A stretch of DNA of 64,000 nucleotides from Wolinella succinogenes DSM 1740 (GTDB lineage Bacteria; Campylobacterota; Campylobacteria; Campylobacterales; Helicobacteraceae), in assembly GCF_000196135.1 (NCBI RefSeq), contig NC_005090.1, positions 124,001-188,000 on the forward strand, given 5' to 3'. Numbering within the stretch: position 1 is the stretch's first letter; each line of letters starts with the position of its first letter. Positions 1 through 8,659 of this stretch are shown here, piece after piece. The notes under the pieces were generated by a model. That model had not been told where the DNA came from. It made no database searches and saw only the letters and a list, made by a program, of their open reading frames with translations. The position numbers were made by a program, and so were the translations under genes.

Positions 1-255
1 TTGGATGAGATCAGGATGGATCGCCAAGGAGGAGGCAAAGAGGCTGTAGCTCTGCAGTTCCGATTCCAAAAGCAATTCAAAGCGTCGATGCATCTCTTGG
101 GTCTGCTCGGCATAAAAGAGCCGCCCGCCCGCCTCGCGCTCATTTTGAAGCTCAAATACTCCAATAAAAGAGGCGATTCCCATGAAGGCCGTGAGCAAAA
201 GAATCGCCACATAACGAATCGTCGAACGGCTGAATGGAAAATCAGTTTGGCTCAC
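1..255 (-). CDS. N-terminus of a membrane-anchored sensor protein (partial)
   Basis: This is the first 85 codons of a gene that runs off the left edge. A GTG start at 255-253 is chosen because it follows a purine-rich AGAGAGG stretch, and an ATG a few bases upstream in another frame stops after five codons. After a short cytoplasmic tail there is one hydrophobic segment at about residues 15-32 (YVAILLLTAFMGIASF), followed by a charged stretch with EREAGG, then a helical region beginning EQTQEMHRRFELLLESEL. This layout (single N-terminal membrane anchor leading into a helical extracytoplasmic domain) is usual for periplasmic-sensing histidine kinases, GGDEF proteins or chemoreceptors, but no output domain lies in the window, so the class cannot be fixed. 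It is divergent from the formate dehydrogenase-like gene. Confidence 0.6.
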   Translation of the reverse strand, partial: MSQTDFPFSRSTIRYVAILLLTAFMGIASFIGVFELQNEREAGGRLFYAEQTQEMHRRFELLLESELQSYSLFASSLAIHPDLIQ

Positions 256-337
256 CCATCCCTCTCTTATGTGTGGCGTTTCGCAACGGGGCTCATTCTA
301 TCGAAAAAATAAAATAAAGGGAATATCAAAAACCCGC

Positions 338-343
338 TATAAT
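338..343 (+). promoter_or_regulatory. -10 box for the formate dehydrogenase-like gene
   Basis: A perfect TATAAT lies 37 bases upstream of the ATG at 381, in the only intergenic stretch before the gene. No convincing -35 hexamer is seen, as is normal for housekeeping promoters of Campylobacterota. Confidence 0.5.
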
Positions 344-380
344 TTTCCCCAACCATCCCTCCTAAAGGACTCCTCTCTCC

Positions 381-2444
381 ATGGAAAATCTCCAAATCAT
401 CGACACGGTTTGCACCTATTGCGGTGTGGGTTGCGATATCGCGGCGAGCGTCTCAAATAATCGAGTTCAAAGCATCTCGGCCCACCCTGAAGGGGTGGTC
501 TCAGAGGGTAAGCTTTGCGTCAAGGGCAAGTATGGATTTGGCTTTTTAGAATCACCTGATCGACTGAAAACCCCCCGAATCAAGCGCCGATTCTTAGAGG
601 AAAATCCAGAGATTTTGAAAGCCATTGAGCCAGATTTGATCGAGTTAGACGAACGCTGGTATGAGTGCTCGCTAGAGGGCGCGATCAAGGCAGCGGCACT
701 AAAGCTTCAAGAGATTAGAGATCGGCATGGTGCGCGTTCTTTAGCCTCTATTGGCGGAGCGAGAACCTCTTGCGAGAGTGCTTACTTGCTTCAGAAATTC
801 ACTCGGGAGACGCTTGGCTCTCCCCATGTGGATAACTGTGCGAGGGTCTGCCACGCCCCAAGTCTCAAAGGGATGCGCACCACCATCGGCGAAGGAGCGG
901 CGACCAACCCTTATAACGACATCTATAACACAGAATTCATGATAGTGCTTGGCTCTAACACCACGGAGGCGCATCCCATCATCTCCAACCGAATCGTGGA
1001 TATGGCGAGCAAGCATGATAATCTCGCGGTCTTTGATGTGAGAGAGATCACGCTCCATCGTTTCGCCAAATACAAGGGAATCATCCCTCATGAGTGTAAT
1101 CTCCTTATTCTCAACATGATGGCCTATGTGATCATCACTGAAGAGCTCTTTAGCGAGTCATTTATTCAGAATCGCACCGCGGGGTTTGAGGAGTTTAAGG
1201 CGCAGATTTTGAGTGATCCCCTCGCTAATCCTCGCTATTTTGAGGAGATTGAAGGGTATGAATATTTAAGCAAGCTCATCCCCAAGGTTGCTCGCGAATA
1301 CGCACTTAAAAAATCGATGATCTTTTGGGGGCTTGGGGTGACGGAGCATGTGGATGGCTCCTATTCGGTGATGGCGATTGTTCATCTAGCGCTCATGACG
1401 GGAAATGTAGGCAAGAGCGGAGCGGGGCTCATGCCATTGCGAGGGCAAAACAATGTTCAAGGGGCGTGCGACATGGGGATGCTCCCCTATTACGCCCCTG
1501 ATTATCAATCCCCCAAAGAGGAGGGGCTGGCTACTCCAGAGCTTATTGATGAGATGCTAGAGGGGCGAGTGAAGGGAGTTTTGAATATGGGTGAAGATCT
1601 GATGCACATCCACCCCAACCTCAACAAGATGGAGCGCGCCCTAGGGAATCTTGAGCTTTTGGTGGTGCAAGAGCTCTTTGAGACAGAAATTGCCAAACGG
1701 GCAGATATTCTCATTGGGGTGAAATCAGCGTATGAGAAGACGGGTGTTTATATCAATGCGATGCGCCGCCTCCACCTCTCTCAGCCTCTGGTGCAGAGCG
1801 AGCTTCCTGATGATTGGGAGGTGATTTCGCGGCTGGGCAGGGAGCTTGGGGGGAGCTATGAATATGGCGATTCAAAAGCGATTTGGGATGAGGTGCGCGA
1901 AGTGGCTTATCGGAGATTTTCGGGGGCAAGCTATCAAAGGCTGGAGCGCCACCGCGTGAGGGGATTGCAGTGGCCTGTGCACACAGAAGACACCCCGATT
2001 CTTCATCAGCTTGATTTTAGGACAGAGGATGGCTGTGGACACTTTTTTTATCACGCCTATAAGCCGCGCGGGATGCTCCTAGAGATCTCCCAAAAGAGTC
2101 TAAGCGGCTACTATTTAACCACAGGCAGAACCCTCGCTCAATACAACAACGCCTCCCAGACTAAGCGAAGCGAGAAGCTTCATCGGCGCTATGAGGAGGA
2201 TATCCTTCTTATGAATGACAAGGAGGCGAGTGCCTTGGGGGTGAATCGCGTGATTCTTCGGAGTGAACATGGGCAAAGCGCCCCTCTTTGGGTGAAACCA
2301 AGCGACAAGATTTCCCCTAAGACGCTCTTTTGCACCTTTCACCATGCCTCCTCAAGAATCAACCATCTTTTTGGGGATCGGCGCGATGAATTTACCCTGA
2401 CTGCGGCTTTTAAATCAATCAAAGTGGAAATTATCAAGGCGTGA
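381..2444 (+). CDS. Formate dehydrogenase-like molybdopterin oxidoreductase, Cys type
   Basis: A 687-residue cytoplasmic bis-MGD molybdenum/tungsten oxidoreductase, closest in look to E. coli formate dehydrogenase H. The N-terminus carries a [4Fe-4S] site (C11, C14, C18, C46). The active-site segment VDNCARVCHAP gives Cys157-His158 where FDH-H has Sec-His, and RGQNNVQGACDMG supplies the conserved Arg354. Together these match the Sec/Cys-His-Arg triad of formate dehydrogenases, so formate oxidation or CO2 reduction is the likely reaction. There is no twin-arginine signal. No iron-sulfur beta subunit, cytochrome or hydrogenase gene is adjacent; the next gene, one base after the stop, encodes a small-molecule exporter. 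The electron partner is therefore unknown, and another oxidoreductase activity is possible. Confidence 0.85.
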   Translation: MENLQIIDTVCTYCGVGCDIAASVSNNRVQSISAHPEGVVSEGKLCVKGKYGFGFLESPDRLKTPRIKRRFLEENPEILKAIEPDLIELDERWYECSLEGAIKAAALKLQEIRDRHGARSLASIGGARTSCESAYLLQKFTRETLGSPHVDNCARVCHAPSLKGMRTTIGEGAATNPYNDIYNTEFMIVLGSNTTEAHPIISNRIVDMASKHDNLAVFDVREITLHRFAKYKGIIPHECNLLILNMMAYVIITEELFSESFIQNRTAGFEEFKAQILSDPLANPRYFEEIEGYEYLSKLIPKVAREYALKKSMIFWGLGVTEHVDGSYSVMAIVHLALMTGNVGKSGAGLMPLRGQNNVQGACDMGMLPYYAPDYQSPKEEGLATPELIDEMLEGRVKGVLNMGEDLMHIHPNLNKMERALGNLELLVVQELFETEIAKRADILIGVKSAYEKTGVYINAMRRLHLSQPLVQSELPDDWEVISRLGRELGGSYEYGDSKAIWDEVREVAYRRFSGASYQRLERHRVRGLQWPVHTEDTPILHQLDFRTEDGCGHFFYHAYKPRGMLLEISQKSLSGYYLTTGRTLAQYNNASQTKRSEKLHRRYEEDILLMNDKEASALGVNRVILRSEHGQSAPLWVKPSDKISPKTLFCTFHHASSRINHLFGDRRDEFTLTAAFKSIKVEIIKA

Positions 2445-2445
2445 A

Positions 2446-3348
2446 ATGAATCAAAAAATTGGCGATAAAAATCTCTTCTACCTTCTGCTTTTTCTTGCGA
2501 TGGTGGCTTGGGGCGGTTCGTGGGTGAATGTGAAGGTGCTAAGCGGCTATATTGATGCTTTTGAGATGATTTTCTTTCGTTTTGGGATCACGGCTATCAC
2601 GATGATTCCTCTCATTTGGAAGATGGGCTATTCATTTAAAATCGACAAAAAGAGCCTGGGATTGGCGTTTCTAGTGGCGGTGATTCTCATCCTCTATAAT
2701 CGTTACTACTTCCTTGGTACCAAGCTTGGAACAGCCTCTCTTGGGGGTGCGATGGTCACGACCCTTATCCCGATTCTCACCTTTGTTATTTTAGCGATTT
2801 TGGGGGTAAGGCGTGTGGGGGTGCGCGAGGGGATCGCCCTCTGCCTTGGGGCGGTGGGAGTCTTGACGATGCTTCATGTTTGGCGTTTTGATTGGGAGAA
2901 GATCGCCGTGATTCACAATCTCTACTTTTTGCTAGCAGCGATTCTTTGGGCTTTGCTAACGATTTTAAGCGCTAAATCGACGCGAGTTTCACCCTTGGTT
3001 TTCACTTTTTATCTCTATGGAATCACAACGATTCTAGATGGGCTCTTTTGGGTGGAGCTTGGCACGATTTCCTGGGAGCGATTGGATGCGATCTTTTGGC
3101 TTAATATTGCACTCATTTCATTGGCGGCTTCGACCTTTGCCAATACGATCTACTTTCTTGGAATCGAGAAGCTTGGCGCAGCCGAGGTGAGCTCTTTTGT
3201 CTTTTTTGTGCCCTTTTCGGCGATTCTTTTGAGTGCGATCTTTTTGGGCGAGGAGATCGATCTTTTTATTGTTTTAGGAACGATTTTGACCTTAGGTGCG
3301 GTGAAAATCCTGAACAATATTCGGCTATTTAGGAGAAAACACGCCTAG
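2446..3348 (+). CDS. EamA/DMT-family transporter
   Basis: A 300-residue inner-membrane protein of the drug/metabolite transporter superfamily, with about ten hydrophobic segments arranged as two EamA repeats. The first begins with the family-typical WGGSWVNVK (residues 22-30) and the second follows near residue 155, again ending in a long hydrophobic helix. These proteins usually export amino acids, nucleobases or other small metabolites; the substrate cannot be read from sequence. The ATG sits one base after the stop of the formate dehydrogenase-like gene, so the two are probably cotranscribed and translationally coupled, though no functional link is obvious. It converges on the chemoreceptor gene, with only two bases between stops. 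Confidence 0.85.
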   Translation: MNQKIGDKNLFYLLLFLAMVAWGGSWVNVKVLSGYIDAFEMIFFRFGITAITMIPLIWKMGYSFKIDKKSLGLAFLVAVILILYNRYYFLGTKLGTASLGGAMVTTLIPILTFVILAILGVRRVGVREGIALCLGAVGVLTMLHVWRFDWEKIAVIHNLYFLLAAILWALLTILSAKSTRVSPLVFTFYLYGITTILDGLFWVELGTISWERLDAIFWLNIALISLAASTFANTIYFLGIEKLGAAEVSSFVFFVPFSAILLSAIFLGEEIDLFIVLGTILTLGAVKILNNIRLFRRKHA

Positions 3349-3350
3349 CT

Positions 3351-4430
3351 TCAGGCTTTCCGAATGGCCTTAGAGGCATCAATGAGCTTCTCAAAGCCGT
3401 GTTTACTAGAAGATTCTACGGATTGGAAGAGCGCGATTCCTTGGGCGGGATTTTCTTGGCCAGCAAAGAGATCGACCGCTTTTTGGAGGCCTTCGTGCAC
3501 CTTTGCATGGTGCTCGCTCACTTCGCTCACGGTAGCAGGAGCAAGGAGCTCTTTAACCTTGGAAAACCACTTCCCAAAGCGGCATGAGTATTGATCGAGA
3601 ATCTGAACCGATTCTTTGGCAAGAGCCGCATTGTAGCCTTTAAGTTTGAGCAGGATGTGATCAATCTTGCCATTGCTCACCGAAATCTCATTGGTGACAT
3701 TGGCGCATTTGTGGGTGATGCTGGTGGAGTTGGCGAGCATTTGGGCGATCTCGGTGGAGAAAGCCTCTAAAATCTCCATAGAGCTGTTTGATTCTTTTTG
3801 AAAGGCCTCACTAGCGTCTGACATGGAGCTAGTGTTTTGCTTCAAGATGCTTATGTTGGTCTCAATCTCCAAAGTTGCCTTTTGGGTGCGCTCAGCAAGC
3901 TTCCTTACCTCATCAGCCACCACTGCAAAGCCTCGACCATGCTCGCCCGCTCTTGCGGCTTCGATGGCGGCATTGAGCGCGAGGAGGTTGGTTTGATCAG
4001 AGATGTCTTTGATGAGGTTGATAATATCCCCAATGGTGGAGACGCTTGAGGATAGATTTTTCACATCATGGCCGAAGTTTTGGGTCAGCTCTTGAATTTT
4101 TTGCATGGAGTTTGAAATCTCTTGCGTCTGCTTCTCAACATGGTGACCACCTGTCATGGAGGCGTCATTGAGGAGATTGATCTCATTGAGCATGGCAAGG
4201 CTCTCTTCGATAGTGTTTTGTAAAAAGTTCATTCCATCTTCATAGCTGGCCAACAGAAGAGAAAGGAGCTCTTCTTTAGTCGAATCGCCTGAATGCGGGG
4301 AGGCTTGGAGTTCACTTTTTTGGTGGGCAAGGCGAAGAGATTCTAGCTCTAGCTCTTTTTTCTCCAGCTCGGCTTGAAGATTTTGGTTGAGACTTTCTAA
4401 CTCGGTGATGCGCTTTGAGGAACCAAACAT
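3351..4430 (-). CDS. Cytoplasmic methyl-accepting chemotaxis protein with CZB zinc domain (TlpD-like)
   Basis: A 359-residue chemoreceptor without membrane segments. The N-terminus (residues 7-40) is a coiled coil rich in Glu and Leu. The signalling hairpin tip lies around residues 140-185, with the hallmark run [21 protein letters not shown]. The C-terminus is a chemoreceptor zinc-binding (CZB) domain: the His-Cys-His-His set is visible as H258, C283 (in CRFGKWF) and the EHHAKVH cluster at 307-312. Known relatives, such as Helicobacter TlpD, are soluble sensors of zinc, hypochlorous acid or redox/energy state that signal to CheA. The ATG at 4430 is chosen over an in-frame ATG 36 bases upstream because the family begins at MFGSSKRI. 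It stands alone, convergent with the DMT gene. Confidence 0.88.
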   Translation of the reverse strand: MFGSSKRITELESLNQNLQAELEKKELELESLRLAHQKSELQASPHSGDSTKEELLSLLLASYEDGMNFLQNTIEESLAMLNEINLLNDASMTGGHHVEKQTQEISNSMQKIQELTQNFGHDVKNLSSSVSTIGDIINLIKDISDQTNLLALNAAIEAARAGEHGRGFAVVADEVRKLAERTQKATLEIETNISILKQNTSSMSDASEAFQKESNSSMEILEAFSTEIAQMLANSTSITHKCANVTNEISVSNGKIDHILLKLKGYNAALAKESVQILDQYSCRFGKWFSKVKELLAPATVSEVSEHHAKVHEGLQKAVDLFAGQENPAQGIALFQSVESSSKHGFEKLIDASKAIRKA

Positions 4431-4532
4431 AAGACAAACCTTTTGTAATTTAAAGTGGTTGATCAAGTTCGGGCAAGATTATAACGGAAAATTAGATGAG
4501 TTAAAGAAGGGGATGTTTTTAGGATTTTGTAG

Positions 4533-4620
4533 TGGCCGGGAGAGAGGGATTCGAACCCCCGGAGGCTCTCACCTCAACGGTTTTCAAGACCGCCGCTTTA
4601 AACCGCTCAGCCATCTCCCG
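4533..4620 (-). tRNA. tRNA-Ser (TGA)
   Basis: Cloverleaf read on the minus strand: acceptor CGGGAGA paired with TCTCCCG, anticodon loop CTTGAAA (anticodon TGA), a long variable arm (class II), T loop TTCGAAT, and encoded CCA. First in 3' order of a four-tRNA cluster. Confidence 0.97.
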
Positions 4621-4664
4621 AAACAGTAGCATTAATTTTAAAAAGCCCCACAGAAGAGACTTTT

Positions 4665-4738
4665 TGGAGGCGACACCCGGATTCGAACCGGGGATCAAGG
4701 CTTTGCAGGCCCATGCCTTACCACTTGGCTATGTCGCC
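4665..4738 (-). tRNA. tRNA-Cys (GCA)
   Basis: Minus-strand cloverleaf with anticodon loop CTGCAAA (GCA), T arm CCCCGGTTCGAATCCGGG, discriminator T (usual for tRNA-Cys) and encoded CCA. Confidence 0.97.
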
Positions 4739-4761
4739 ATGAGAATTTTAGAGAGTCATTG

Positions 4762-4849
4762 TGGTGCCCGAAGCCGGACTTGAACCGGCACGGACGCAAT
4801 GTCCGAGGGATTTTAAGTCCCTTGTGTCTACCGATTTCACCACTCGGGC
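4762..4849 (-). tRNA. tRNA-Leu (TAA)
   Basis: Minus-strand class II tRNA with acceptor GCCCGAG/TTCGGGC, anticodon loop CTTAAAA (TAA), a long variable arm, T loop TTCAAGT and encoded CCA. Confidence 0.97.
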
Positions 4850-4929
4850 ATGAAACTCTCAAAAATCGTCTTAAATCTTAATCAAATGGCGGACAACTTT
4901 GGAGAACACATTTGGTGAAGTGAACGAAG

Positions 4930-5004
4930 TGGAGCGGGAGACGGGGATCGAACCCGCGGCCCCGACCTTGGCAAGGTCGTGCTCTACCACTGAGCTACTC
5001 CCGC
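4930..5004 (-). tRNA. tRNA-Gly (GCC)
   Basis: Minus-strand cloverleaf with acceptor GCGGGAG/CTCCCGC, anticodon loop TTGCCAA (GCC), T loop TTCGATC, discriminator T and encoded CCA. It is the promoter-proximal member of the Gly-Leu-Cys-Ser cluster. Confidence 0.97.
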
Positions 5005-5025
5005 ACTTGTTCAAGTGAGGGTGGA

Positions 5026-5031
5026 ATTATA
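5026..5031 (-). promoter_or_regulatory. -10 box for the Gly-Leu-Cys-Ser tRNA cluster
   Basis: TATAAT on the minus strand, 22 bases before the 5' end of tRNA-Gly and just downstream of the preceding gene's terminator; it is the only candidate promoter for the cluster. Confidence 0.5.
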
Positions 5032-5044
5032 GCAACGCTTTTTC

Positions 5045-5078
5045 AAAAAATCAAGACCCAAGGGGTTTGGGTCTTGAA
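5045..5078 (-). terminator. Rho-independent terminator of the Na+/H+ antiporter gene
   Basis: An 11-bp perfect stem TCAAGACCCAA/TTGGGTCTTGA (5051-5061 with 5067-5077) with a five-base loop. On the minus strand it is followed by six T residues. It lies 13 bases after the antiporter stop codon. Confidence 0.85.
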
Positions 5079-5090
5079 AAAGAGCCGATT

Positions 5091-6389
5091 CTAGAGCCAC
5101 AATGCCCCAAAAACCCCAAAAATCATCAAAGGAATGCTATAAAAGAGGAAGGTTGGCACGCAGGTATCCCAGATGTGGTCGTGCTGACCATCGGCATTGA
5201 GTCCTGAAGTAGGCCCCAGGGTGCTATCAGAGGCGGGTGAGCCAGCATCGCCCAAGGCGGCTGCAATCCCGATGAGAAGGATAATCGCAGGGACGCTAAA
5301 GCCAAGTTCAAGGGCGAGGGGGCAATAGATCGCGGCAATGATGGGAATCGTCCCAAAAGAGGTGCCAATCCCCATGGTGACGAGCAAACCGATAAGAAGC
5401 ATGAGCATCGCCCCTCCAAGCTTTCCGCCCGCTAGAGCTGAGGTGGCGCTCACTAAAGCCTCAATGGCGCCTGTTTCTCGCAACACACTCCCATAGCCTG
5501 CTGCCACTAGCATGATGAAGGCGATGAAGGCCATCATCTTCATGCCTCCCTCCATGACGCTATCAATCCCTTTCCATGGGATTCCGCCCAAAATCACCAT
5601 GACAGCGAGTCCGAGCAATCCACCTAGAGGAAGAGAGTTGGTCGTGAGCTGGACAATAAATGCCACGAGCGCTCCTGCGAGCGTTGCCCATTCGCGCTTG
5701 CCCATGGAAGCCGCCTCTTCGCTCATTTCACAAAGATTTTGGCTGGTTGCATACTCTCTGGGGCGAGCGTAGGCAAAGAGCACGGCTGCCAAGAGCCCCA
5801 CGACCATAGCGACTCCACCAATCCACATGACGCTTGAGATATCAGCGATTTCCACAGGGATTCCATTTTGTGCCATCTGATCTTTGAGAAATCGTGTGAA
5901 AATAAGACCAAATCCGACTGAAAAGGCAACATAGGGGGCTTTGAGTCCGAAAGTAAGGGCGCAAGCCACCGCACGGCGGTCGATTTTGAGACGATTCATT
6001 AAGGGAAGAAGAGGGGGGATGAGAATGGGGATGAAGGCGATATGCACAGGGATGAGGTTTTGTGAAAAACAAGCGATAAAGGCGATGCTTAGCGTGAACA
6101 TGATCGCTTTGTTGCTGATGGTTCGAGCTAGAGTGCGAATCAAAAAAGTGGTGAGGTGCGTCTGGCTGATTGCCACCGCTAAGGCCCCTAGAAGAATATA
6201 GCTAAGGGCGGTTTCAAGGTTTCCTTGCATCCCTTGGATGAGAATCTTGATGGTTTCAGGGAGTGACATTCCAGCGGCCAAACCTGCGCACAGAGCGGCG
6301 ATAAGAATCGCAAGTAGGACATTGAGCCGAAAGAGACAAAGCACCGACATAATGACGACGGAGAGCAAGACGGGATTGGTGAGCAGCAT
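5091..6389 (-). CDS. Na+/H+ antiporter family protein (NhaC-like, IT superfamily)
   Basis: A 432-residue inner-membrane transporter with about 11-12 hydrophobic segments. It is of the family that pairs a short Na_H_antiport_2-type N-terminus with a NhaC-like core, as in the Haemophilus HI1107 group. Visible family marks are SQNLIPVHIAFIPILIPP (residues 109-126), the TSFGTIPIIAA stretch and the C-terminal GDAGSPASDSTLGPTSGLN, a polar re-entrant-loop signature. The likely role is exchange of cytoplasmic Na+ (or an organic ion) for protons; ion specificity is inferred from the family. The gene is transcribed alone, divergent from ilvD, from a TATAAT at 6432-6437, and is closed by a strong hairpin terminator. 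Confidence 0.83.
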   Translation of the reverse strand: MLLTNPVLLSVVIMSVLCLFRLNVLLAILIAALCAGLAAGMSLPETIKILIQGMQGNLETALSYILLGALAVAISQTHLTTFLIRTLARTISNKAIMFTLSIAFIACFSQNLIPVHIAFIPILIPPLLPLMNRLKIDRRAVACALTFGLKAPYVAFSVGFGLIFTRFLKDQMAQNGIPVEIADISSVMWIGGVAMVVGLLAAVLFAYARPREYATSQNLCEMSEEAASMGKREWATLAGALVAFIVQLTTNSLPLGGLLGLAVMVILGGIPWKGIDSVMEGGMKMMAFIAFIMLVAAGYGSVLRETGAIEALVSATSALAGGKLGGAMLMLLIGLLVTMGIGTSFGTIPIIAAIYCPLALELGFSVPAIILLIGIAAALGDAGSPASDSTLGPTSGLNADGQHDHIWDTCVPTFLFYSIPLMIFGVFGALWL

Positions 6390-6431
6390 TTTGAAAAAAT
6401 CCTTCTAAAAATTTTTGGAGACAAAAGGGAT

Positions 6432-6437
6432 ATTATA
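6432..6437 (-). promoter_or_regulatory. -10 box for the antiporter gene
   Basis: TATAAT on the minus strand, about 43 bases upstream of the antiporter ATG at 6389, in the divergent region shared with ilvD. Confidence 0.45.
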
Positions 6438-6471
6438 CAAGGGATTTTTGTGAGTTTAAACCTCGCTCAGG

Positions 6472-6477
6472 TATAAT
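6472..6477 (+). promoter_or_regulatory. -10 box for ilvD
   Basis: TATAAT on the plus strand, 60 bases upstream of the ilvD ATG at 6537. A T-rich TTTTTGTGAGTTT stretch lies upstream in place of a -35 hexamer. Confidence 0.5.
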
Positions 6478-6536
6478 CGACCCCTGTGCTTTTTAAGCTT
6501 TCAACCATTTTTCTTTATCGATAAGGCGAGCCAATC

Positions 6537-8216
6537 ATGAGAAGTAGCATCATTAAAGAGGGGTATCAAAAGGCGCCACACCGAAGCTTGCTGAGGGCAA
6601 CGGGGCTCAAAGACGAGGATTTTGGTAAGCCATTCATTGGCGTGGCCAACAGCTATATTGACATCATTCCGGGTCACTTTTTCTTGCAAGAGTATGGCCG
6701 AATCATTAAAGAGGAGATTAGGGCCGCGGGCGGAATCCCTTTTGAGTTTAACACTATCGGGGTGGATGATGGAATCGCCATGGGGCATGATGGAATGCTC
6801 TATAGTTTGCCCAGTCGAGAGCTGATTGCTGATTGTATTGAGACGGTGATGAATGCCCATAAACTGGACGCCATGATCTGTATCCCTAATTGCGACAAGA
6901 TTGTCCCTGGGATGCTTCTGGGGGCACTCAGAGTGAATGTGCCCACGGTGTTTGTGAGTGGCGGACCGATGAAGGCAGGTCGCCTCAAGGATGGCACCAA
7001 AGTGGATTTGGCGAGTGCTTTTGAGGCGGTGGGTAAACGCGCGAGGAATCAGATTAGCGATGAAGAGCTCCGCGAGATTGAGTGCGCCGCCTGTCCGGGG
7101 GGAGGAAGCTGCAGTGGAATGTTCACGGCGAACTCCATGAACACACTCTGTGAAGCGATGGGAGTGGCGCTTCCCGGGAATGGGACGATTCCAGCCCTCA
7201 CCAAAGAGCGTGAGGAGCTCATCCGAAAAGCCGCAAGAAGAATCGTAGAAATCGCACTAGATGAGCGCTACGCCTTCCGCAATATTCTCAACAAAGAGGC
7301 GATTCACAATGCTTTTGTTGTGGATATGGCGATGGGGGGAAGCACCAATACCGTACTTCATATGATGGCCATTGCCAAAGAGAGAGAGGCGGATTTTGAT
7401 TTGCGCAAAATCAATGAGATCGCCAAAGAGGTGAGTCATATCGCCAAAATCTCCCCTGCACTCTACACTGTCCACATGGAAGACATCAATAGAGCCGGGG
7501 GCGTGAATGCGGTCATGAATGAGATCAATCGCCGAGGCGGAGTGCTCAAGACAGAGGCGCTCACCGTGAGTGGCGAGAGCATGGGTGAGAGGATCGCGGG
7601 GGCGAAGATTTTAGATACGCAAATCATTCACACGCTTGAGAATCCCTATAGCGCGGTGGGGGGATTGAAGATTCTTTATGGAAATCTTGCCGAGCAGGGC
7701 GCTGTGCTCAAGACCGCTGCCATGGACGCTAAGATGAGAAAATTCACTGGAAAGGCAGTCTGCTTTGATTCTCAAGAGGAGGCGATCGCAGGTATTGTCG
7801 GGGGCAAGGTCAAAGAGGGGGATGTGGTGGTGATCCGCTACGAAGGACCCAAGGGGGGACCGGGAATGCAGGAGATGCTAAGTCCCACAAGCCTCATCAT
7901 GGGGATGAATTTAGGAGACAAAGTCGCGCTCATTACCGATGGCCGTTTCAGCGGCGCCACGCGTGGCGCTTGCATCGGGCATGTGAGTCCCGAAGCGGCC
8001 GAAGGGGGAATGATCGGACTGCTTCAAGAGGGCGATCTTATTCGAATCGATGTCGAAGAAGGGGTTTTGGAGGTGTTGCTTGAGGAGGCGGAGATCCAAA
8101 AGCGACGCGCCTCCTTTAGTCCTAAAACTAAAACCGTTGCCTCCAAGTGGCTCAAACGCTACCAGCTTCTCGTGAGCAATGCCGCTTCAGGCGCTATTTT
8201 GAAAACGGAGCTATAA
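6537..8216 (+). CDS. ilvD: Dihydroxy-acid dehydratase
   Basis: IlvD dehydrates 2,3-dihydroxy-isovalerate and 2,3-dihydroxy-3-methylvalerate to the 2-keto acids that precede valine, leucine and isoleucine, in the cytoplasm. The 559-residue length is typical. Iron-sulfur ligands are visible in ICIPNCDK and in the signature [19 protein letters not shown]. The downstream signature [16 protein letters not shown] and the Mg2+/substrate region [17 protein letters not shown] are intact. Codon 1 (ATG at 6537) is preceded by AAGGCGAG, a reasonable ribosome site. A CoA-binding gene and ilvA follow with spacings of five bases and a four-base overlap, so this looks like an operon with an isoleucine-synthesis theme. 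Confidence 0.97.
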   Translation: MRSSIIKEGYQKAPHRSLLRATGLKDEDFGKPFIGVANSYIDIIPGHFFLQEYGRIIKEEIRAAGGIPFEFNTIGVDDGIAMGHDGMLYSLPSRELIADCIETVMNAHKLDAMICIPNCDKIVPGMLLGALRVNVPTVFVSGGPMKAGRLKDGTKVDLASAFEAVGKRARNQISDEELREIECAACPGGGSCSGMFTANSMNTLCEAMGVALPGNGTIPALTKEREELIRKAARRIVEIALDERYAFRNILNKEAIHNAFVVDMAMGGSTNTVLHMMAIAKEREADFDLRKINEIAKEVSHIAKISPALYTVHMEDINRAGGVNAVMNEINRRGGVLKTEALTVSGESMGERIAGAKILDTQIIHTLENPYSAVGGLKILYGNLAEQGAVLKTAAMDAKMRKFTGKAVCFDSQEEAIAGIVGGKVKEGDVVVIRYEGPKGGPGMQEMLSPTSLIMGMNLGDKVALITDGRFSGATRGACIGHVSPEAAEGGMIGLLQEGDLIRIDVEEGVLEVLLEEAEIQKRRASFSPKTKTVASKWLKRYQLLVSNAASGAILKTEL

Positions 8217-8221
8217 GAATC

Positions 8222-8659
8222 ATGGAATGCCCCCTGCCAAGCCGAGGAATCTACCCTGATTCTTGGCTTAAAGAGATTCTCCTCTGCGCCAAACGAATCG
8301 CCATCATAGGGCTCTCGCCCGATGAAGATAAAGATAGCCACAAAGTGGCGCGATACCTACTGGAGCAGGGTTATGAGGTGATTCCTATCTACCCCAAAGA
8401 GGAGACTATCTTAGGGCAAAAAGTCTATAGAAACCTTGGTGAGGTTCATGGCTTTGTCGATATTGTGGATGTTTTCCGCAAAAGCCAAGCCCTCACCCCT
8501 ATCGCCATAGAGGCGAGAGAGCGGGGAGGCATAGATGTGCTTTGGGGGCAGCTTGGGGTCCAAAACCAAGAGGCGGAGCAGATTTTGGAGCATAGCGGCG
8601 TGAGGGTCGTCCAAAATCTCTGCATTAAGCTTGAACATCAAAGGTTGTTTTCAAAATGA
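8222..8659 (+). CDS. CoA-binding domain protein (YccU-like)
   Basis: A 145-residue cytoplasmic protein of the CoA_binding_2 family. It has a Rossmann-like N-terminus with AIIGLSPDEDKDSHKVARYL (about residues 26-45), then VIPIYPKEE, and it ends in the family-typical RVVQNLCIKLEH. Members bind CoA-type ligands and most have no assigned reaction. The ATG at 8222 is chosen because further upstream the frame only runs back into ilvD coding sequence. The last codons overlap the ilvA start by four bases (ATGA), implying translational coupling. A similar gene next to ilvA is found in Campylobacter jejuni, as I recall, so the pairing is probably old, but its reason is not known. Confidence 0.88.
   Translation: MECPLPSRGIYPDSWLKEILLCAKRIAIIGLSPDEDKDSHKVARYLLEQGYEVIPIYPKEETILGQKVYRNLGEVHGFVDIVDVFRKSQALTPIAIEARERGGIDVLWGQLGVQNQEAEQILEHSGVRVVQNLCIKLEHQRLFSK

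Noticed and set aside
1-312. Plus-strand reading frame of 103 codons at the left edge
   Set aside because: It is antisense to the start of a membrane protein with a clear hydrophobic helix, and has no likeness to a known protein.
4387-4783. Frames of about 80 codons across the first tRNA cluster
   Set aside because: They arise from tRNA sequence (repeated GFEPP and GFEPG-like strings come from T loops), not from genes.
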